Of a DNA stretch of 64,000 nt, positions 42,953-52,162 are shown in pieces; the stretch's first letter is position 1, and each line of letters starts with the position of its first letter. Source of the DNA: Gemmobacter denitrificans (GTDB taxonomy: Bacteria > Pseudomonadota > Alphaproteobacteria > Rhodobacterales > Rhodobacteraceae); the NCBI RefSeq assembly GCF_036964905.1, contig NZ_JBALHR010000003.1:372001-436000 (forward strand), written 5' to 3'. The notes below the pieces were generated by a model that was not told where the DNA came from, did not search any database, and saw only the letters and a list, made by a program, of their open reading frames with translations. The translations under genes and the position numbers were made by a program.

Positions 42953-44470
42953 TCAATCGTCGGAGCCAGCCACCTGTGACAGAACCTGCCCCTTGCCGCG
43001 CGCGCGCATCACCATGGGCAAGATCAGCGCCAGCGCGGCCAGACCCAGCAGGAAGGCCGCAACCGGGCTTTGCACCAGCGTGACCGGATCGCCCTGCGAG
43101 ATGGCCAAGGCCCGGCGCAACTGCTGTTCCGCCATCGGGCCAAGGATCAGCCCGACAACCACCGGAGCGATCGGATAGCCATAAAGCCGCATCAGATAGC
43201 CCAGCAGGCCGAACAGAACCAGCATCGTCAGTTCAACCGGTGAAGGGTTCACGCCCAGCGTGCCCAGAGTCGCAAACACAAGGATACCGCCATAAAGCCA
43301 AGGCGTCGGAATGCGCAGCAGCAGGATCCAGAAGCGGATCAGCGGCAGGTTCAACACCACCAGCATGACATTGGCAATCAGCAGTGAGGCGATCAGGCCC
43401 CAAACCAGCTGCGGGGCCGAAATGAACAGCAACGGGCCGGGCTGCAGCCCGAATTGCTGGAACCCCGCCAGCATGATGGCCGCCGTGGCCGTGGTGGGCA
43501 GGCCCAGCGTCAGCAGCGGCACCAGCGTTCCGGCGGCGGCGGCATTGTTTGCAGCTTCGGGTCCGGCCACGCCTTCAATGGCACCATGACCGAATTCCTC
43601 GGGGTGTTTCGACATCTTGCGTTCCGTCGCATAGGACAGGAACGAGGCGATGTCGGCCCCACCAGCCGGCATGGACCCGATGGGAAAGCCGATGGCGGTG
43701 CCGCGCAGCCAGGATTTCCACGACCGCGACCAGTCGGCCGCCGTCATGCGGACCGAGCCCTTGACAGCCAGAACACCCGCATCGGCCTGTGGTCCTTGTG
43801 CGGCGACAAACAGGGCCTCGCCCAGGGCGAACATGGCGACGGCAAGCGTGGTGACCTCGATCCCGTCGAGCAGTTGCGGCACACCAAAGGACAGCCGGGC
43901 CTGCCCGGTCAGCTGGTCGATCCCCACCAGCGCCAGTGCCAGCCCGATAAAGAGCGAAGTCAGCCCCTTCAGCGTGCTTTCGCCAAAGGCCGCCGAAACG
44001 GTGACAAAGGCCAGCATCATCAGCGCGAAATATTCGCGCGGGCCAAAGACCAGCGCCAGCTTCACCACATGCGGCGCAAGGAATGCCAGTGCCAGCGTGG
44101 CCAGCAGCCCGGCGACGAATGACCCGATGGCGGCAGTGGCCAGGGCAGGCCCGCCGCGCCCGGCCCGGGCCATCTTGTTGCCCTCAAGCGCCGTGACGAT
44201 CGAGGCACTTTCGCCGGGGGTATTGAGCAGGATCGACGTGGTCGAACCCCCATACATCCCGCCGTAATAGATGCCCGCAAACATGATGAGCGACCCTGCC
44301 GGATCAAGCCCATAGGTGACAGGCAGCAACAAGGCCACGGTTAGCGCAGGGCCAATGCCCGGCAGCACGCCGACGGCGGTGCCGAGGGTTACCCCGATCA
44401 GCGCATAAAGCAGCATCATGGGGTCAAGGGCAGTGCCCAGCCCCTGCAGCAGAAATCCGAACGTATCCAT
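42953..44470 (-). CDS. tctA: tripartite tricarboxylate transporter large permease
   Basis: A 505-residue membrane protein with about twelve hydrophobic segments. GVLPGIGPALTVALLLPVTYGL near residue 40 and YYGGMYGGSTTSILLNTPGE are the conserved TctA motifs. GLPTTATAAIMLAGF marks the second repeat. It is the main channel of a secondary uptake system using a periplasmic binding protein. Substrates of TTT systems are carboxylic acids; this one is not defined. It follows tctB by 3 bases. Confidence 0.94.
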   Translation of the reverse strand: MDTFGFLLQGLGTALDPMMLLYALIGVTLGTAVGVLPGIGPALTVALLLPVTYGLDPAGSLIMFAGIYYGGMYGGSTTSILLNTPGESASIVTALEGNKMARAGRGGPALATAAIGSFVAGLLATLALAFLAPHVVKLALVFGPREYFALMMLAFVTVSAAFGESTLKGLTSLFIGLALALVGIDQLTGQARLSFGVPQLLDGIEVTTLAVAMFALGEALFVAAQGPQADAGVLAVKGSVRMTAADWSRSWKSWLRGTAIGFPIGSMPAGGADIASFLSYATERKMSKHPEEFGHGAIEGVAGPEAANNAAAAGTLVPLLTLGLPTTATAAIMLAGFQQFGLQPGPLLFISAPQLVWGLIASLLIANVMLVVLNLPLIRFWILLLRIPTPWLYGGILVFATLGTLGVNPSPVELTMLVLFGLLGYLMRLYGYPIAPVVVGLILGPMAEQQLRRALAISQGDPVTLVQSPVAAFLLGLAALALILPMVMRARGKGQVLSQVAGSDD

Positions 44471-44473
44471 GTG

Positions 44474-44959
44474 TCAGCCCCCGAAAATCAGGGTTTCAAT
44501 CGGTCCAGCGGGCAGGTTCAGCTTCAGGATCTGGTCGAAGACAGCATAGATGACCAGGCCAAGCACAAGCCCCGAGGGAATGGCGATGTGGAAGCGGCGT
44601 TCACCGAAAGCGGCGGCGGCGCAAGTGAACAGGATGGTGGCACCAAGGGCAAAGCCGATCCAGTGGATGCTGGCAACCATCACCGACAGGCCCCCCAGCA
44701 GCCACAGAAGCGGCACGGGCTGTTGCTTCGGGCGCGGATCAGCACCGCGCATTCCGTCGATCCCGGTCCACAGGGCCAGGCCCAGCAGGGCATAGCCGAT
44801 CAACCTTGGCACATCGCCCGCGCCGACACCGGAATAACCGCCATTGTCGGGCAGGCGTCCGGCATCCCACAAGATCACCGTGCCGATGGCGGCCAGTGCC
44901 GCCGCGATGATGAACGCCGCCCCATCGGGGCGGCGTCCGCTTTGGCCGAACTGGCTCAT
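44474..44959 (-). CDS. tctB: tripartite tricarboxylate transporter small permease
   Basis: A 161-residue protein with four hydrophobic segments (FIIAAALAAIGTVILW, LIGYALLGLALWTGI, LLWLLGGLSVMVASIHWIG and LVLGLVIYAVFDQIL). The last, with FDQILKLNLPAG, is the conserved TctB end. It pairs with TctA. Its start overlaps the stop of the binding-protein gene by four bases. Sequence conservation in this family is low, so assignment rests on topology, the C-terminal motif and position. Confidence 0.9.
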   Translation of the reverse strand: MSQFGQSGRRPDGAAFIIAAALAAIGTVILWDAGRLPDNGGYSGVGAGDVPRLIGYALLGLALWTGIDGMRGADPRPKQQPVPLLWLLGGLSVMVASIHWIGFALGATILFTCAAAAFGERRFHIAIPSGLVLGLVIYAVFDQILKLNLPAGPIETLIFGG

Positions 44960-45900
44960 TTCACCAGACCGATGTCCTTGAGGATCGCGGTGGTGGCTTC
45001 GATTTCCTTGGCCAGTTGCGCCTCGAAATCGGCACCGGCCAGATAGGTGTCGGCCCAGCCCTTGTCTGCCAGCGCCTTCTGCCAGCCCGCGGATTTGGCA
45101 AGCTTTTCGATGTCAGCCGATACGGCGGCCTTCTGTTCGTCGCTCAGGCCCGGCGCGGCTGCAACCATCCGCCAGTTCTGCACGACCACGTCAAAGCCTG
45201 CTTCTTTCAGCGTCGGCGCTTCGATCCCGGCCAGACGTTCGCCCGACGACACGGCCAGCAGGCGCATCGTGCCTGCCTGCACCTGCGGCAGGAATTCACC
45301 CAGACCCGAGAGACCTGCCGTCACCTGATTGCCCAGAATGGCAGCCGTCGCTTCGCCACCGCCCGAGAAGGCGATGTAGTTGATCTTGGTCGGGTCAACC
45401 CCGGCGGCCTTGGCCAGAAGGCCTGCGGTGATGTGGTCCACCCCGCCAGCCGAACCGCCCGCCCAGCTGACAGCGCCCGGATTGGCCTTCATCGCATCGA
45501 CAAGGCCCTGAATGTCCTGAATGGGCGATGCGGCGGGCACGACGATGGCCACGGCTTCGCCGGTCAGCCGTGCAATCGGCGTCACATCAGCCAGCGAGAC
45601 CGGCGAACCATTGGTCAGGATCGCGCCGACCATCACATAGCCGCCGACGATCAGCTGCGAGGCATCGCCATTGGCCGAGGCCACGAATTGCGCAAGGCCG
45701 ACGGTGCCGCCGGCACCCGGCACGTTCTGCACCTGAACCGAACCTGAAATGCCTTCGGCCTGCATCACTTCCTGCATGGTGCGGGCGGTGGAATCCCAGC
45801 CACCACCGGGCGAGGCCGGGGCCATGATGGTGTAATCGGCGGCCAGCGCCGGGACAGCCAGCGCAAAGCTGAGCGCCGCGCCAAGAATAGCGTGTTTCAT
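44956..45900 (-). CDS. tctC: TctC-family periplasmic substrate-binding protein
   Basis: A 314-residue Bug/TctC binding protein. Signal peptide KHAILGAALSFALAVPALA is cleaved at about residue 20. The mature protein begins YTIMAPASPGGGWDSTAR, with the glycine-rich carboxylate-binding loop characteristic of the family, and has GTVGLAQFV and ADVTPIARLTGEAVAIVV. GGAGG precedes ATG 45900; the longer open frame upstream is not used. It is the first gene of the tctC-tctB-tctA operon. Confidence 0.95.
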   Translation of the reverse strand: MKHAILGAALSFALAVPALAADYTIMAPASPGGGWDSTARTMQEVMQAEGISGSVQVQNVPGAGGTVGLAQFVASANGDASQLIVGGYVMVGAILTNGSPVSLADVTPIARLTGEAVAIVVPAASPIQDIQGLVDAMKANPGAVSWAGGSAGGVDHITAGLLAKAAGVDPTKINYIAFSGGGEATAAILGNQVTAGLSGLGEFLPQVQAGTMRLLAVSSGERLAGIEAPTLKEAGFDVVVQNWRMVAAAPGLSDEQKAAVSADIEKLAKSAGWQKALADKGWADTYLAGADFEAQLAKEIEATTAILKDIGLVK

Positions 45901-45945
45901 CGGTTTTCCTCCCTGAACCCCGACATTGCGGGGTGATTCCGGCTG

Positions 45946-45967
45946 GATGGCACCTCCTCGTGCCATC
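45946..45967 (-). promoter_or_regulatory. inverted repeat upstream of tctC
   Basis: GATGGCAC and GTGCCATC form a perfect 8-bp inverted repeat with a 6-base spacer, 46-67 bases before the tctC start. It could be the operator for the tct operon or a leader hairpin. No adjacent TctDE-type regulator is present. Confidence 0.4.
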
Positions 45968-46183
45968 TCGGACGCCATCTGCGCACAGGAACCTGTCATC
46001 GACCTGACATGTGCGGCTGTCTTGCGCGGGTTGCCCGAGCATGGGCTCGCAAGCCATGCGGAAATTGCATGGCAGGAATCGCATTCCGGCGGATTGTGCA
46101 GCTGCGGCATTGACCCCATGTTAGCGCCATCAGGAGAGGCGGATCCGCTGCCTGCCCTGCGATGAACCCGAGAGGTATATGAA

Positions 46184-46387
46184 ATGGCTTATGTTTCTTC
46201 GCAACGCGCGACCGGCTTCCGTTTGTCCACCCTGGTGGAAACGGTGAAGACCGCGATCACCCGGCGCATGACCTATGCGAAAACCGTGGCCGAACTGGAT
46301 GCGTTGAGCGACCGTGAGTTGGCCGATATGGGCATGCACCGCAGCCAGATCGCCCAGATCGCGCATCAGGCCGCCTTCGGCAAGTAA
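46184..46387 (+). CDS. DUF1127 small protein
   Basis: A 67-residue basic protein. The C-terminal half, ELDALSDRELADMGMHR followed by SQIAQIAHQAAFG, is the DUF1127 (YjiS-like) motif. In Rhodobacter and relatives, small DUF1127 proteins are linked to stress and post-transcriptional control of RNA and phosphate or carbon metabolism. GAGAGG precedes the start. It is monocistronic, with a strong terminator downstream. Confidence 0.9.
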   Translation: MAYVSSQRATGFRLSTLVETVKTAITRRMTYAKTVAELDALSDRELADMGMHRSQIAQIAHQAAFGK

Positions 46388-46469
46388 GGTTTTCGACCGG
46401 TCTGCCGGATCCTCCCCCGGTGGCCGGAGCTCGGCGGCGCGTTCCTCCTCCCTCGCGCCGCATTGACGG

Positions 46470-46502
46470 CAGCCCGTGTCCCCCCAGGTCACGGGCTGTT
46501 TT
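46470..46502 (+). terminator. rho-independent terminator of the DUF1127 gene
   Basis: CAGCCCGTG and CACGGGCTG form a perfect 9-bp stem with an 11-base loop, followed by TTTT. It ends the small-protein transcript and overlaps the stop region of the convergent DUF6525 gene. Confidence 0.85.
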
Positions 46503-46767
46503 CACATACGGGATAGGCCGCCCCCCAGACCCGGGGTGCCTCTCGTCGCAGGGTCGCCCGTTCGGCGGCGTCAAGCCGCTGCAACGCCAGTGATTCCGAA
46601 CCGCCTTCGCGCAAGGTGCGCTGCCACAGATGCAGGACCGACGCAGCGCTCCATGGCAGGGCCGCATGGATCAGCCAGCGCCGCAAAGCGGGTGGCAGCC
46701 GGTCATGGCGTTGCATGGGGCTGCCCTTGCGCCAGCGGGCGCGGGGGGATCGGAGATTCTGGGGCAT
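46489..46767 (-). CDS. DUF6525 family small protein
   Basis: A 92-residue basic protein. LPPALRRWLIHAALPWSAASV, then ALQRLDAAERATLRREAPRVWGAAYP, match a small family common in Rhodobacterales (DUF6525). Function is unknown. The first ATG (46767) gives the arginine-rich start expected of the family but has no obvious ribosome-binding site. The ATG at codon 18 (46716) has AAGG upstream and is the alternative. Confidence 0.7.
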   Translation of the reverse strand: MPQNLRSPRARWRKGSPMQRHDRLPPALRRWLIHAALPWSAASVLHLWQRTLREGGSESLALQRLDAAERATLRREAPRVWGAAYPVCENSP

Positions 46768-46906
46768 GAGCTGTATTTGAAATGTTATATCATATCATTC
46801 ATGCCATGGTGGGCGGCCACTGGCAAGACCGCAAGCTTGCTGCAAGCTTTGGGCTGGATAAACCGCGCGAATTGCCCGATTCTGCGGCGATGCCGAAAGG
46901 ACCCGC

Positions 46907-47302
46907 ATGACCGACCCAGACCAGACGCGCACTGCGCAGCCCCGCCCCGCCCGCAAGCATGGCCTGCGCCATCTGTTCGCCGCAGCCCGGTTCTCTGCTG
47001 CGGGTCTGGGCCGGATGCTGGGCGAGACGGCTTTCCGACACGAAGTGCTGGCCGGTCTTGGCGTTGCAGTTGGTCTTGCGCTTTGGGGCGCGGCGCTGCG
47101 CGAGATACTGGGTTTTGCCGTGCTGTGGCTGGTGCTGCTGGCGATCGAATCGCTCAATACCGCGGTGGAGGAGGTGGTGGATCACCTTGCACCAGAATGG
47201 GCGCAATTCGCCAAACATGCCAAGGATCTGGGCAGTTTTGCGGTGGCCTGTCTGATCGCGGCCAATGCGATCTATGTGCTGATGGTGCTGCTGGGGGTCT
47301 GA
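46907..47302 (+). CDS. dgkA: diacylglycerol kinase
   Basis: A 131-residue integral-membrane diacylglycerol kinase with three transmembrane helices. The active-site helix is conserved: ESLNTAVEEVVDHL followed by AKHAKDLGSFAV, corresponding to the E-x3-NTAIE and AKDxGSAAV motifs. It turns diacylglycerol back into phosphatidic acid at the inner membrane. The EptA-like enzyme at 9.1-10.7 kb would release diacylglycerol, so the two may be functionally linked although far apart. Confidence 0.95.
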   Translation: MTDPDQTRTAQPRPARKHGLRHLFAAARFSAAGLGRMLGETAFRHEVLAGLGVAVGLALWGAALREILGFAVLWLVLLAIESLNTAVEEVVDHLAPEWAQFAKHAKDLGSFAVACLIAANAIYVLMVLLGV

Positions 47303-47329
47303 CGCCGACCAGATCCCCAGGTGCCGCGC

Positions 47330-48139
47330 TTATTCCCAGGTGCGGAAAAACTTGCCTGCTGGTGACAGGGTAAAGATTTCGCAGCCTGTGGCGGTCACCC
47401 CCACCGAATGTTCGTATTGTGCCGAAAGCGATTTGTCGCGGGTGACGGCAGTCCAGTCATCAGCCAGCACCTTGGTTTCCGGGCGGCCAAGGTTGACCAT
47501 GGGTTCGATGGTGAAGAACATGCCCTCTTCCAGCACCGGGCCAGTGCCGGGGCGGCCATAATGCAGCACATTTGGCGGGGCATGAAAGACGCGGCCCAGA
47601 CCATGGCCGCAGAAATCGCGCACGACGGACATGCGGTTGGCTTCGACATAGGCCTGAATCGCATGGCCGATATCGCCGAAGGTATTGCCGGGCTTCACCG
47701 CCGCAATGCCGCGCATCAGCCCTTCATGCGTCACCTCGATCAACCGTTCCGCCTTGCGCGGCAAGGCACCCGCCACGAACATCCGGCTGGTATCGCCATA
47801 CCAGCCATCCACGATCACCGTGACGTCGATGTTCAGGATATCGCCATCCGCCAGCACCTTGCTGCCCGGGATGCCATGGCAGACCACATGGTTCACCGAA
47901 ATACAGGAGGCGTGCTGATAGCCCTTGTAGCCGATGGTGGCCGAAACGACGCCGCGCCGCGTGACCTCGGCGGTGATGAAGGCATCAATCTCGCCCGTGG
48001 TCGCGCCGGGTTTGACCAAAGGGATGACCGCATCCAGGATTTCCGCCGCGACCTGCCCGGCGGTGCGCATCCCTGCGAAATCAGCATCGTCATAGATGCG
48101 GATGCCATCTCGGGTAATGCGGCCACGGATGTCGTTCAC
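47330..48139 (-). CDS. map: type I methionine aminopeptidase
   Basis: A 269-residue metalloprotease that removes N-terminal Met from nascent proteins. The five metal ligands are recognisable in NIDVTVIVDGWYGDTSRMF, FCGHGLGRVFHAPPNVLHY and FTIEPMVNLG with a final Glu in YEHSVGVTATGCEIFT. The substrate His is in YQHASCISVNHVVCHG. Length fits type Ia. It converges with dgkA, with a 27-base gap, and is divergent from the molybdopterin-binding-domain gene. Confidence 0.96.
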   Translation of the reverse strand: MNDIRGRITRDGIRIYDDADFAGMRTAGQVAAEILDAVIPLVKPGATTGEIDAFITAEVTRRGVVSATIGYKGYQHASCISVNHVVCHGIPGSKVLADGDILNIDVTVIVDGWYGDTSRMFVAGALPRKAERLIEVTHEGLMRGIAAVKPGNTFGDIGHAIQAYVEANRMSVVRDFCGHGLGRVFHAPPNVLHYGRPGTGPVLEEGMFFTIEPMVNLGRPETKVLADDWTAVTRDKSLSAQYEHSVGVTATGCEIFTLSPAGKFFRTWE

Positions 48140-48261
48140 GGGGGCGTCCTTTCGCTCGAATGGGCTGTAGATACGGCGGGAAATGGAAAAAGGCCAGAGG
48201 GCGGGGGTTTGATTGCGGGGCCGGTCACGCTAGCTTGGCGCAAAAAGGATCGGAGACTGCC

Positions 48262-48981
48262 ATGTCCAACCCCACTGCCGCCATGCTGGTGATCGGCGAT
48301 GAAATCCTGTCGGGCCGGACCCGCGACGGCAACACCCACCATCTGGCCGGTGAATTGACCGCGCGCGGCATCCGTCTGATGGAGGCACGGGTGGTGGCTG
48401 ACGATCATGCGGCGATCATCGCTGCGGTGAATGATCTGCGGGCCCGGTGGGATCATGTCTTCACCTCGGGCGGGATCGGCCCCACGCATGACGACATCAC
48501 TGCCGATGCGATTGCCGCGGCCTTTGGTGTGGCGATCGGCCATCGCACTGACGCCATGGCGCTGTTGCAGGCGCATTACGACCGGGCCGGGCTAGAGTTC
48601 AACGCGGCACGTCAGCGTATGGCGCGTATCCCCGATGGCGCGCGGCTGATCGACAATCCGGTTTCCACCGCGCCGGGGTTCAGTCTGGGCAATGTGCATG
48701 TGATGGCAGGGGTGCCGAACATCTTTCAGGCCATGGTGGCCAGCGTTCTGCCCGGCCTGACCGGGGGGGACCCGCTGCTGAGCCAGAGCTTGCGCCTGAA
48801 CCGGGGCGAGGGCGAAATCGCCGGGCCTTTCGGGGCGTTGGCGGCCGAGTTCCCTGATCTGTCGATGGGGTCCTATCCCTTCATCCAGAATGGGGCGCAT
48901 GGCACCAATCTGGTGATCCGGGGAACGGATGCCGCCCGTCTGGATGCGGCGATGACCAAGCTTTGCGCGTTGTTCGCATGA
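48262..48981 (+). CDS. competence/damage-inducible protein A-like (molybdopterin-binding domain)
   Basis: A 239-residue protein with a MoaB/Mog-like molybdopterin-binding fold, as in the N-terminal half of CinA. AAMLVIGDEILSGRTRDGNTHHLAGEL (in part), TSGGIGPTHDDITADAIAAAFG and the GNVHVMAGVPNIFQAM segment identify the COG1058 group. The C-terminal deamidase domain of full CinA is absent. In this stand-alone form the reaction is uncertain; ADP-ribose pyrophosphatase activity is known for some COG1058 proteins. The stop overlaps the next start (ATGA). Confidence 0.9.
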   Translation: MSNPTAAMLVIGDEILSGRTRDGNTHHLAGELTARGIRLMEARVVADDHAAIIAAVNDLRARWDHVFTSGGIGPTHDDITADAIAAAFGVAIGHRTDAMALLQAHYDRAGLEFNAARQRMARIPDGARLIDNPVSTAPGFSLGNVHVMAGVPNIFQAMVASVLPGLTGGDPLLSQSLRLNRGEGEIAGPFGALAAEFPDLSMGSYPFIQNGAHGTNLVIRGTDAARLDAAMTKLCALFA

Positions 48982-49685
48982 CACCTGCGGCGCTCATGTC
49001 CTTGCTGGAGGCGACATGGCCCGCCTTCGCGCAGCACCGCTGCGGCCCCTTCACCTTGCGCGAAGGCCGGGGCGGAGGACAGAGGGTTTCGGCAGCTACC
49101 GCCGAAGGGGGCTTTGCTGCGGCGGATCTGGAGGCTGCTGAACTGGCCATGCAAGCCATGGGGCAGGACCCGTTGTTCTTGATCCGCGAGGGGGATGCTG
49201 CGCTGGATCAGGCGCTGGCGGCGCGCGGGTATCGGGTGCATGATCCCGTCTTGGGCTATGCGGCATCGATTTCGGCCTTGCGGGGGGATGTCAGCGGTAT
49301 GGCGGCCTTTGTGCATTGGCCCCCTTTGGCCATAGCCGCCGATCTTTGGGCCGAGGGTGGCATCGGACCGGGGCGACTGGCGGTGATGGACAGGGCTGCA
49401 GGGCCAAAGGCGGCCATTCTGGGCCGCAGCGATGACACGCCTTCGGGGGCGGCTTTCGTGGTCTGTGCAGAGGGCGCTGCCATGCTGCATGCACTCCAGG
49501 TGCGTCCGGCCCTGCGTCGCCGAGGGGCTGCGCGCAACATGATGCAGGCCGCGATCAACTGGGCTGCGGAACAGGGCGTGCATGATTTTGCGGTGGTGGT
49601 GACCGAGGCCAATGCACCCGCCCGCGCCCTGTATGACGACATGGGGTTCGCCCCGGTGACCCGTTACCATTACCGCGTGAAGTGA
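48978..49685 (+). CDS. GNAT family N-acetyltransferase
   Basis: A 235-residue protein whose C-terminal half is a GNAT acetyl-CoA-binding fold: ALQVRPALRRRGAARNMMQAAINWA is motif A with R-x-x-G-x-A, and TEANAPARALYDDMGFAPVTRYHY is motif B. The N-terminal half is weakly conserved and may form a second, degenerate GNAT domain. The target is unknown. It starts in a four-base overlap with the preceding gene and ends 5 bases before the OmpA-like gene. Confidence 0.88.
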   Translation: MTPAALMSLLEATWPAFAQHRCGPFTLREGRGGGQRVSAATAEGGFAAADLEAAELAMQAMGQDPLFLIREGDAALDQALAARGYRVHDPVLGYAASISALRGDVSGMAAFVHWPPLAIAADLWAEGGIGPGRLAVMDRAAGPKAAILGRSDDTPSGAAFVVCAEGAAMLHALQVRPALRRRGAARNMMQAAINWAAEQGVHDFAVVVTEANAPARALYDDMGFAPVTRYHYRVK

Positions 49686-49690
49686 GCCTG

Positions 49691-50635
49691 ATGAAAACCC
49701 TTGTTGGCCTGTTGTTGATCCTTGCCAGCCCTGTTCAGGCGCAAGACCTGAAATTTCCGGCACCGGTTGCGGAAACCTCGCGGCTGGAAACCCCGTCGCA
49801 GACCCTGCGCCTGCCGGTTGGCGCCTGGCGCGACGGGGCGGACCTGCCGCAGCGCATCGGGAATGGCACGGTAACCCAGATCACCTGGCGTGTCGAAGGG
49901 CCTGTGGCCACACTGGATCTGATGGCGCATCTGCGGGCCCAGGTTCTGGCGGATGGCTGGACCGAGGTGTTTTCCTGTGAAACGTCTGCCTGTGGCGGGT
50001 TTGACTTCCGCTATGCCCTGCCGGTGCAGACCGAACCCGAGATGCATGTTGATCTGGGGGATTTTCGGTATCTGCTGGCGGAAAAAGGCGACGGGCTGCT
50101 GATGCTGCTGGTCAGCCGGTCGCGGCAGTCGGGCCATGTGCAGCTGACACGTCTGGACGGCGCCAATGCGGCTCCGCCCCCGGTGAATGCAACCGCCGAT
50201 CCGGGGCCCGATACCGGCACGACTGCGACCACCATTGCCCCCCCGCCCGGCGATCTGGCCGCGCGGCTGGAAGGGCAGGGGGCTGTCGTGCTGGAGGATC
50301 TGGTCTTTGCCTCTGGCGCCGATGCGCTGGCGCCGGGGGATTATGCATCGCTCGCGGCATTGGTGGCCTATCTGTCGGCCCGGCCCGACGCGAAGGTGGC
50401 GCTGATCGGCCACACGGATGCGTCAGGTGCCCTGGCCGGGAATGTCGCCCTGTCGGAAGCGCGGGCGCGATCGGTACGCAAGGCCCTGATCGCCCTGGGG
50501 GCCGATGCCAGCCGGATCGACGCGCAAGGGGTAGGCTGGCTGGCCCCGCGCGCCAGCAATCTGACAGCGGAAGGGCGCACCCGAAACAGAAGGGTCGAGG
50601 TGATGCTCACCTCGACCCAGTTGGCCGCACCGTAG
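49691..50635 (+). CDS. OmpA-family cell-wall-associated protein
   Basis: A 314-residue exported protein. A signal peptide (KTLVGLLLILASPVQA) is followed by about 165 residues of a domain I do not recognise, a Pro/Thr-rich linker (APPPVNATADPGP), then a C-terminal OmpA peptidoglycan-binding domain: KVALIGHTDASGALAGNVALSEARARSVRKAL (in part) with the closing EGRTRNRRVEV. It probably anchors an envelope complex to peptidoglycan. It may be co-transcribed with the two genes before it. Confidence 0.9.
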   Translation: MKTLVGLLLILASPVQAQDLKFPAPVAETSRLETPSQTLRLPVGAWRDGADLPQRIGNGTVTQITWRVEGPVATLDLMAHLRAQVLADGWTEVFSCETSACGGFDFRYALPVQTEPEMHVDLGDFRYLLAEKGDGLLMLLVSRSRQSGHVQLTRLDGANAAPPPVNATADPGPDTGTTATTIAPPPGDLAARLEGQGAVVLEDLVFASGADALAPGDYASLAALVAYLSARPDAKVALIGHTDASGALAGNVALSEARARSVRKALIALGADASRIDAQGVGWLAPRASNLTAEGRTRNRRVEVMLTSTQLAAP

Positions 50636-50648
50636 TAAACCTGTCGTC

Positions 50649-51554
50649 TCACCAGTTGTCGGGGCCCTTTTCCATGAAGCGCCGCGCCAGAAAATCAATG
50701 AAGGCCCGCACCTTGGGCTGGGTAAAGCGCCCCGGCGGATAGACCGCATAGATGCCCAGCGTTTCCAGCGGCAGACCCGGGATCGCCTCTTCGATCTGGC
50801 CCGCCTTCATGGCATCGGCATAAAGGAAGGACGGCAGATAGGCGATGCCCAGACCCGAAATCGCGGCATTGAGCAGCGATTGCCCGTCATTCACCGTCAG
50901 CCAGCCGTTGGAGCGCACCTGACGCTTTTCGCCCGAAGGTGCGGTGACCTTCCAGACATTGCCATTGGCCTGATTGGAGTAATGCAGCAGCTTGTGTTCG
51001 TTCAGATCGTCGATCTTCATCGGACGGCCGAACTTCTGGAAATAGGCCGGGCTGCCGATCATCCGTTTTGAGGTTTCGGTCAGCTTGCGGGCGCGCAGCG
51101 AACTGTCCTCCAGCTCGCCCACCCGGATCGCCATGTCGAACCCTTCGGAGATAAGTTCCACATAGCGGTTGTTCAGCACCATGTTCACGGTGATATCGGG
51201 GTATTCCAGCAGAAAATCCCCAAGGATCGGCGACAGCAGGTTCACCCCGAAATCGGTAGCGACACTGATGCGCAGCAGGCCCGACGGGGCCGATTGCATG
51301 GAGGTGACAAGCGCATCCGCTTCGCCTGCGTCATTCAGCACCCGGCGGGCGCGATCGTAATAGGCAAGGCCGATCTCGGTGGGCGAGACGCGGCGGGTGG
51401 TCCGGTTCAGAAGGCGCGCACCCAGCCGGGCCTCAAGCGCCGAGACATGCTTGGACACGGCAGATTTGGAAATGCCCATCTTCTTGGCCGCGTCAGTAAA
51501 GCCGCCCTGATCCACCACAGTGGCGAAGGCTTCCATTTCGGTCAGTCGGTCCAT
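50649..51554 (-). CDS. LysR-family transcriptional regulator
   Basis: A 301-residue LysR regulator. The helix-turn-helix region reads FATVVDQGGFTDAAKKMGISKSAVSKHVSALEARLG (in part), followed by LLNRTTRRVSPTE and a co-inducer domain with SVATDFGVNLLSPILGDF. ATG 51554 has GGGAAAA before it; two further in-frame ATGs lie upstream. It is of the CrgA-like subgroup that often represses aromatic or redox genes. No obvious target is adjacent. Confidence 0.9.
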   Translation of the reverse strand: MDRLTEMEAFATVVDQGGFTDAAKKMGISKSAVSKHVSALEARLGARLLNRTTRRVSPTEIGLAYYDRARRVLNDAGEADALVTSMQSAPSGLLRISVATDFGVNLLSPILGDFLLEYPDITVNMVLNNRYVELISEGFDMAIRVGELEDSSLRARKLTETSKRMIGSPAYFQKFGRPMKIDDLNEHKLLHYSNQANGNVWKVTAPSGEKRQVRSNGWLTVNDGQSLLNAAISGLGIAYLPSFLYADAMKAGQIEEAIPGLPLETLGIYAVYPPGRFTQPKVRAFIDFLARRFMEKGPDNW

Positions 51555-51674
51555 TGTTTTTCCCATGCGACTTATGCGGGTTGATGGACCTGTATTGATC
51601 TCCAAATCGGGCAGGATGGGGGCGAGGGCGCGACCAACCCAAGGTATTCTGGCGGATCGTTGATGGCAGGGAAA

Positions 51675-52118
51675 CTAACGCAGCCCGATTTCGGCCAGCG
51701 CCAGAGCCAGTGATTCCGGCAATATATCATCGGCACTGCGGCCTTTGGGCAGATCGGCCGGGCTGTCTTGCGGGGCCAGATAGCGCCAGCCCTGAAAGGG
51801 GCGGCGCGGCGCGGCTTCGGTGCGGATCACTTCGGTATCCAGCAGCAGGGCGCAGCGGTCGATTCCATCACCGCCAGCCACCTTTTCCAACCCCAGAATC
51901 CGTTGCCGGGCCAGAACCACACCCTTGATGACCCAGTAAAGGCTGCCGCCCGACAGCACTTCGGGCGCGCGTTTCGGCCACATGCGGGTGACATGGACAG
52001 CGCGGCCCGTGGGCCAGCGATGGGCCTGGCTGGCTTGCCACTGCTCCAGATCCTCGACCGACTCGGCCCCGACACAGAGTTTCAGGATATTGACGAAATC
52101 AGCCACGATTACCCCCAT
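51675..52118 (-). CDS. DUF1489 family protein
   Basis: A 147-residue protein of the alphaproteobacterial DUF1489 (COG5458) family. ILKLCVGAESVEDLEQWQ, HVTRMWPKRAPEVLSGGSLYWVIKG and RRPFQGWRYLAPQDSPADLP are near-invariant in the family. Function is unknown. The start is uncertain: ATG 52118 lacks a strong ribosome-binding site, while an in-frame GTG at 52106 has GGGGG upstream. The gene is divergent from nrdJ. Confidence 0.85.
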   Translation of the reverse strand: MGVIVADFVNILKLCVGAESVEDLEQWQASQAHRWPTGRAVHVTRMWPKRAPEVLSGGSLYWVIKGVVLARQRILGLEKVAGGDGIDRCALLLDTEVIRTEAAPRRPFQGWRYLAPQDSPADLPKGRSADDILPESLALALAEIGLR

Positions 52119-52162
52119 CGCTGCAGCCCAGATAGGCCGGACCTGCCGACACGGCAAGGCCT

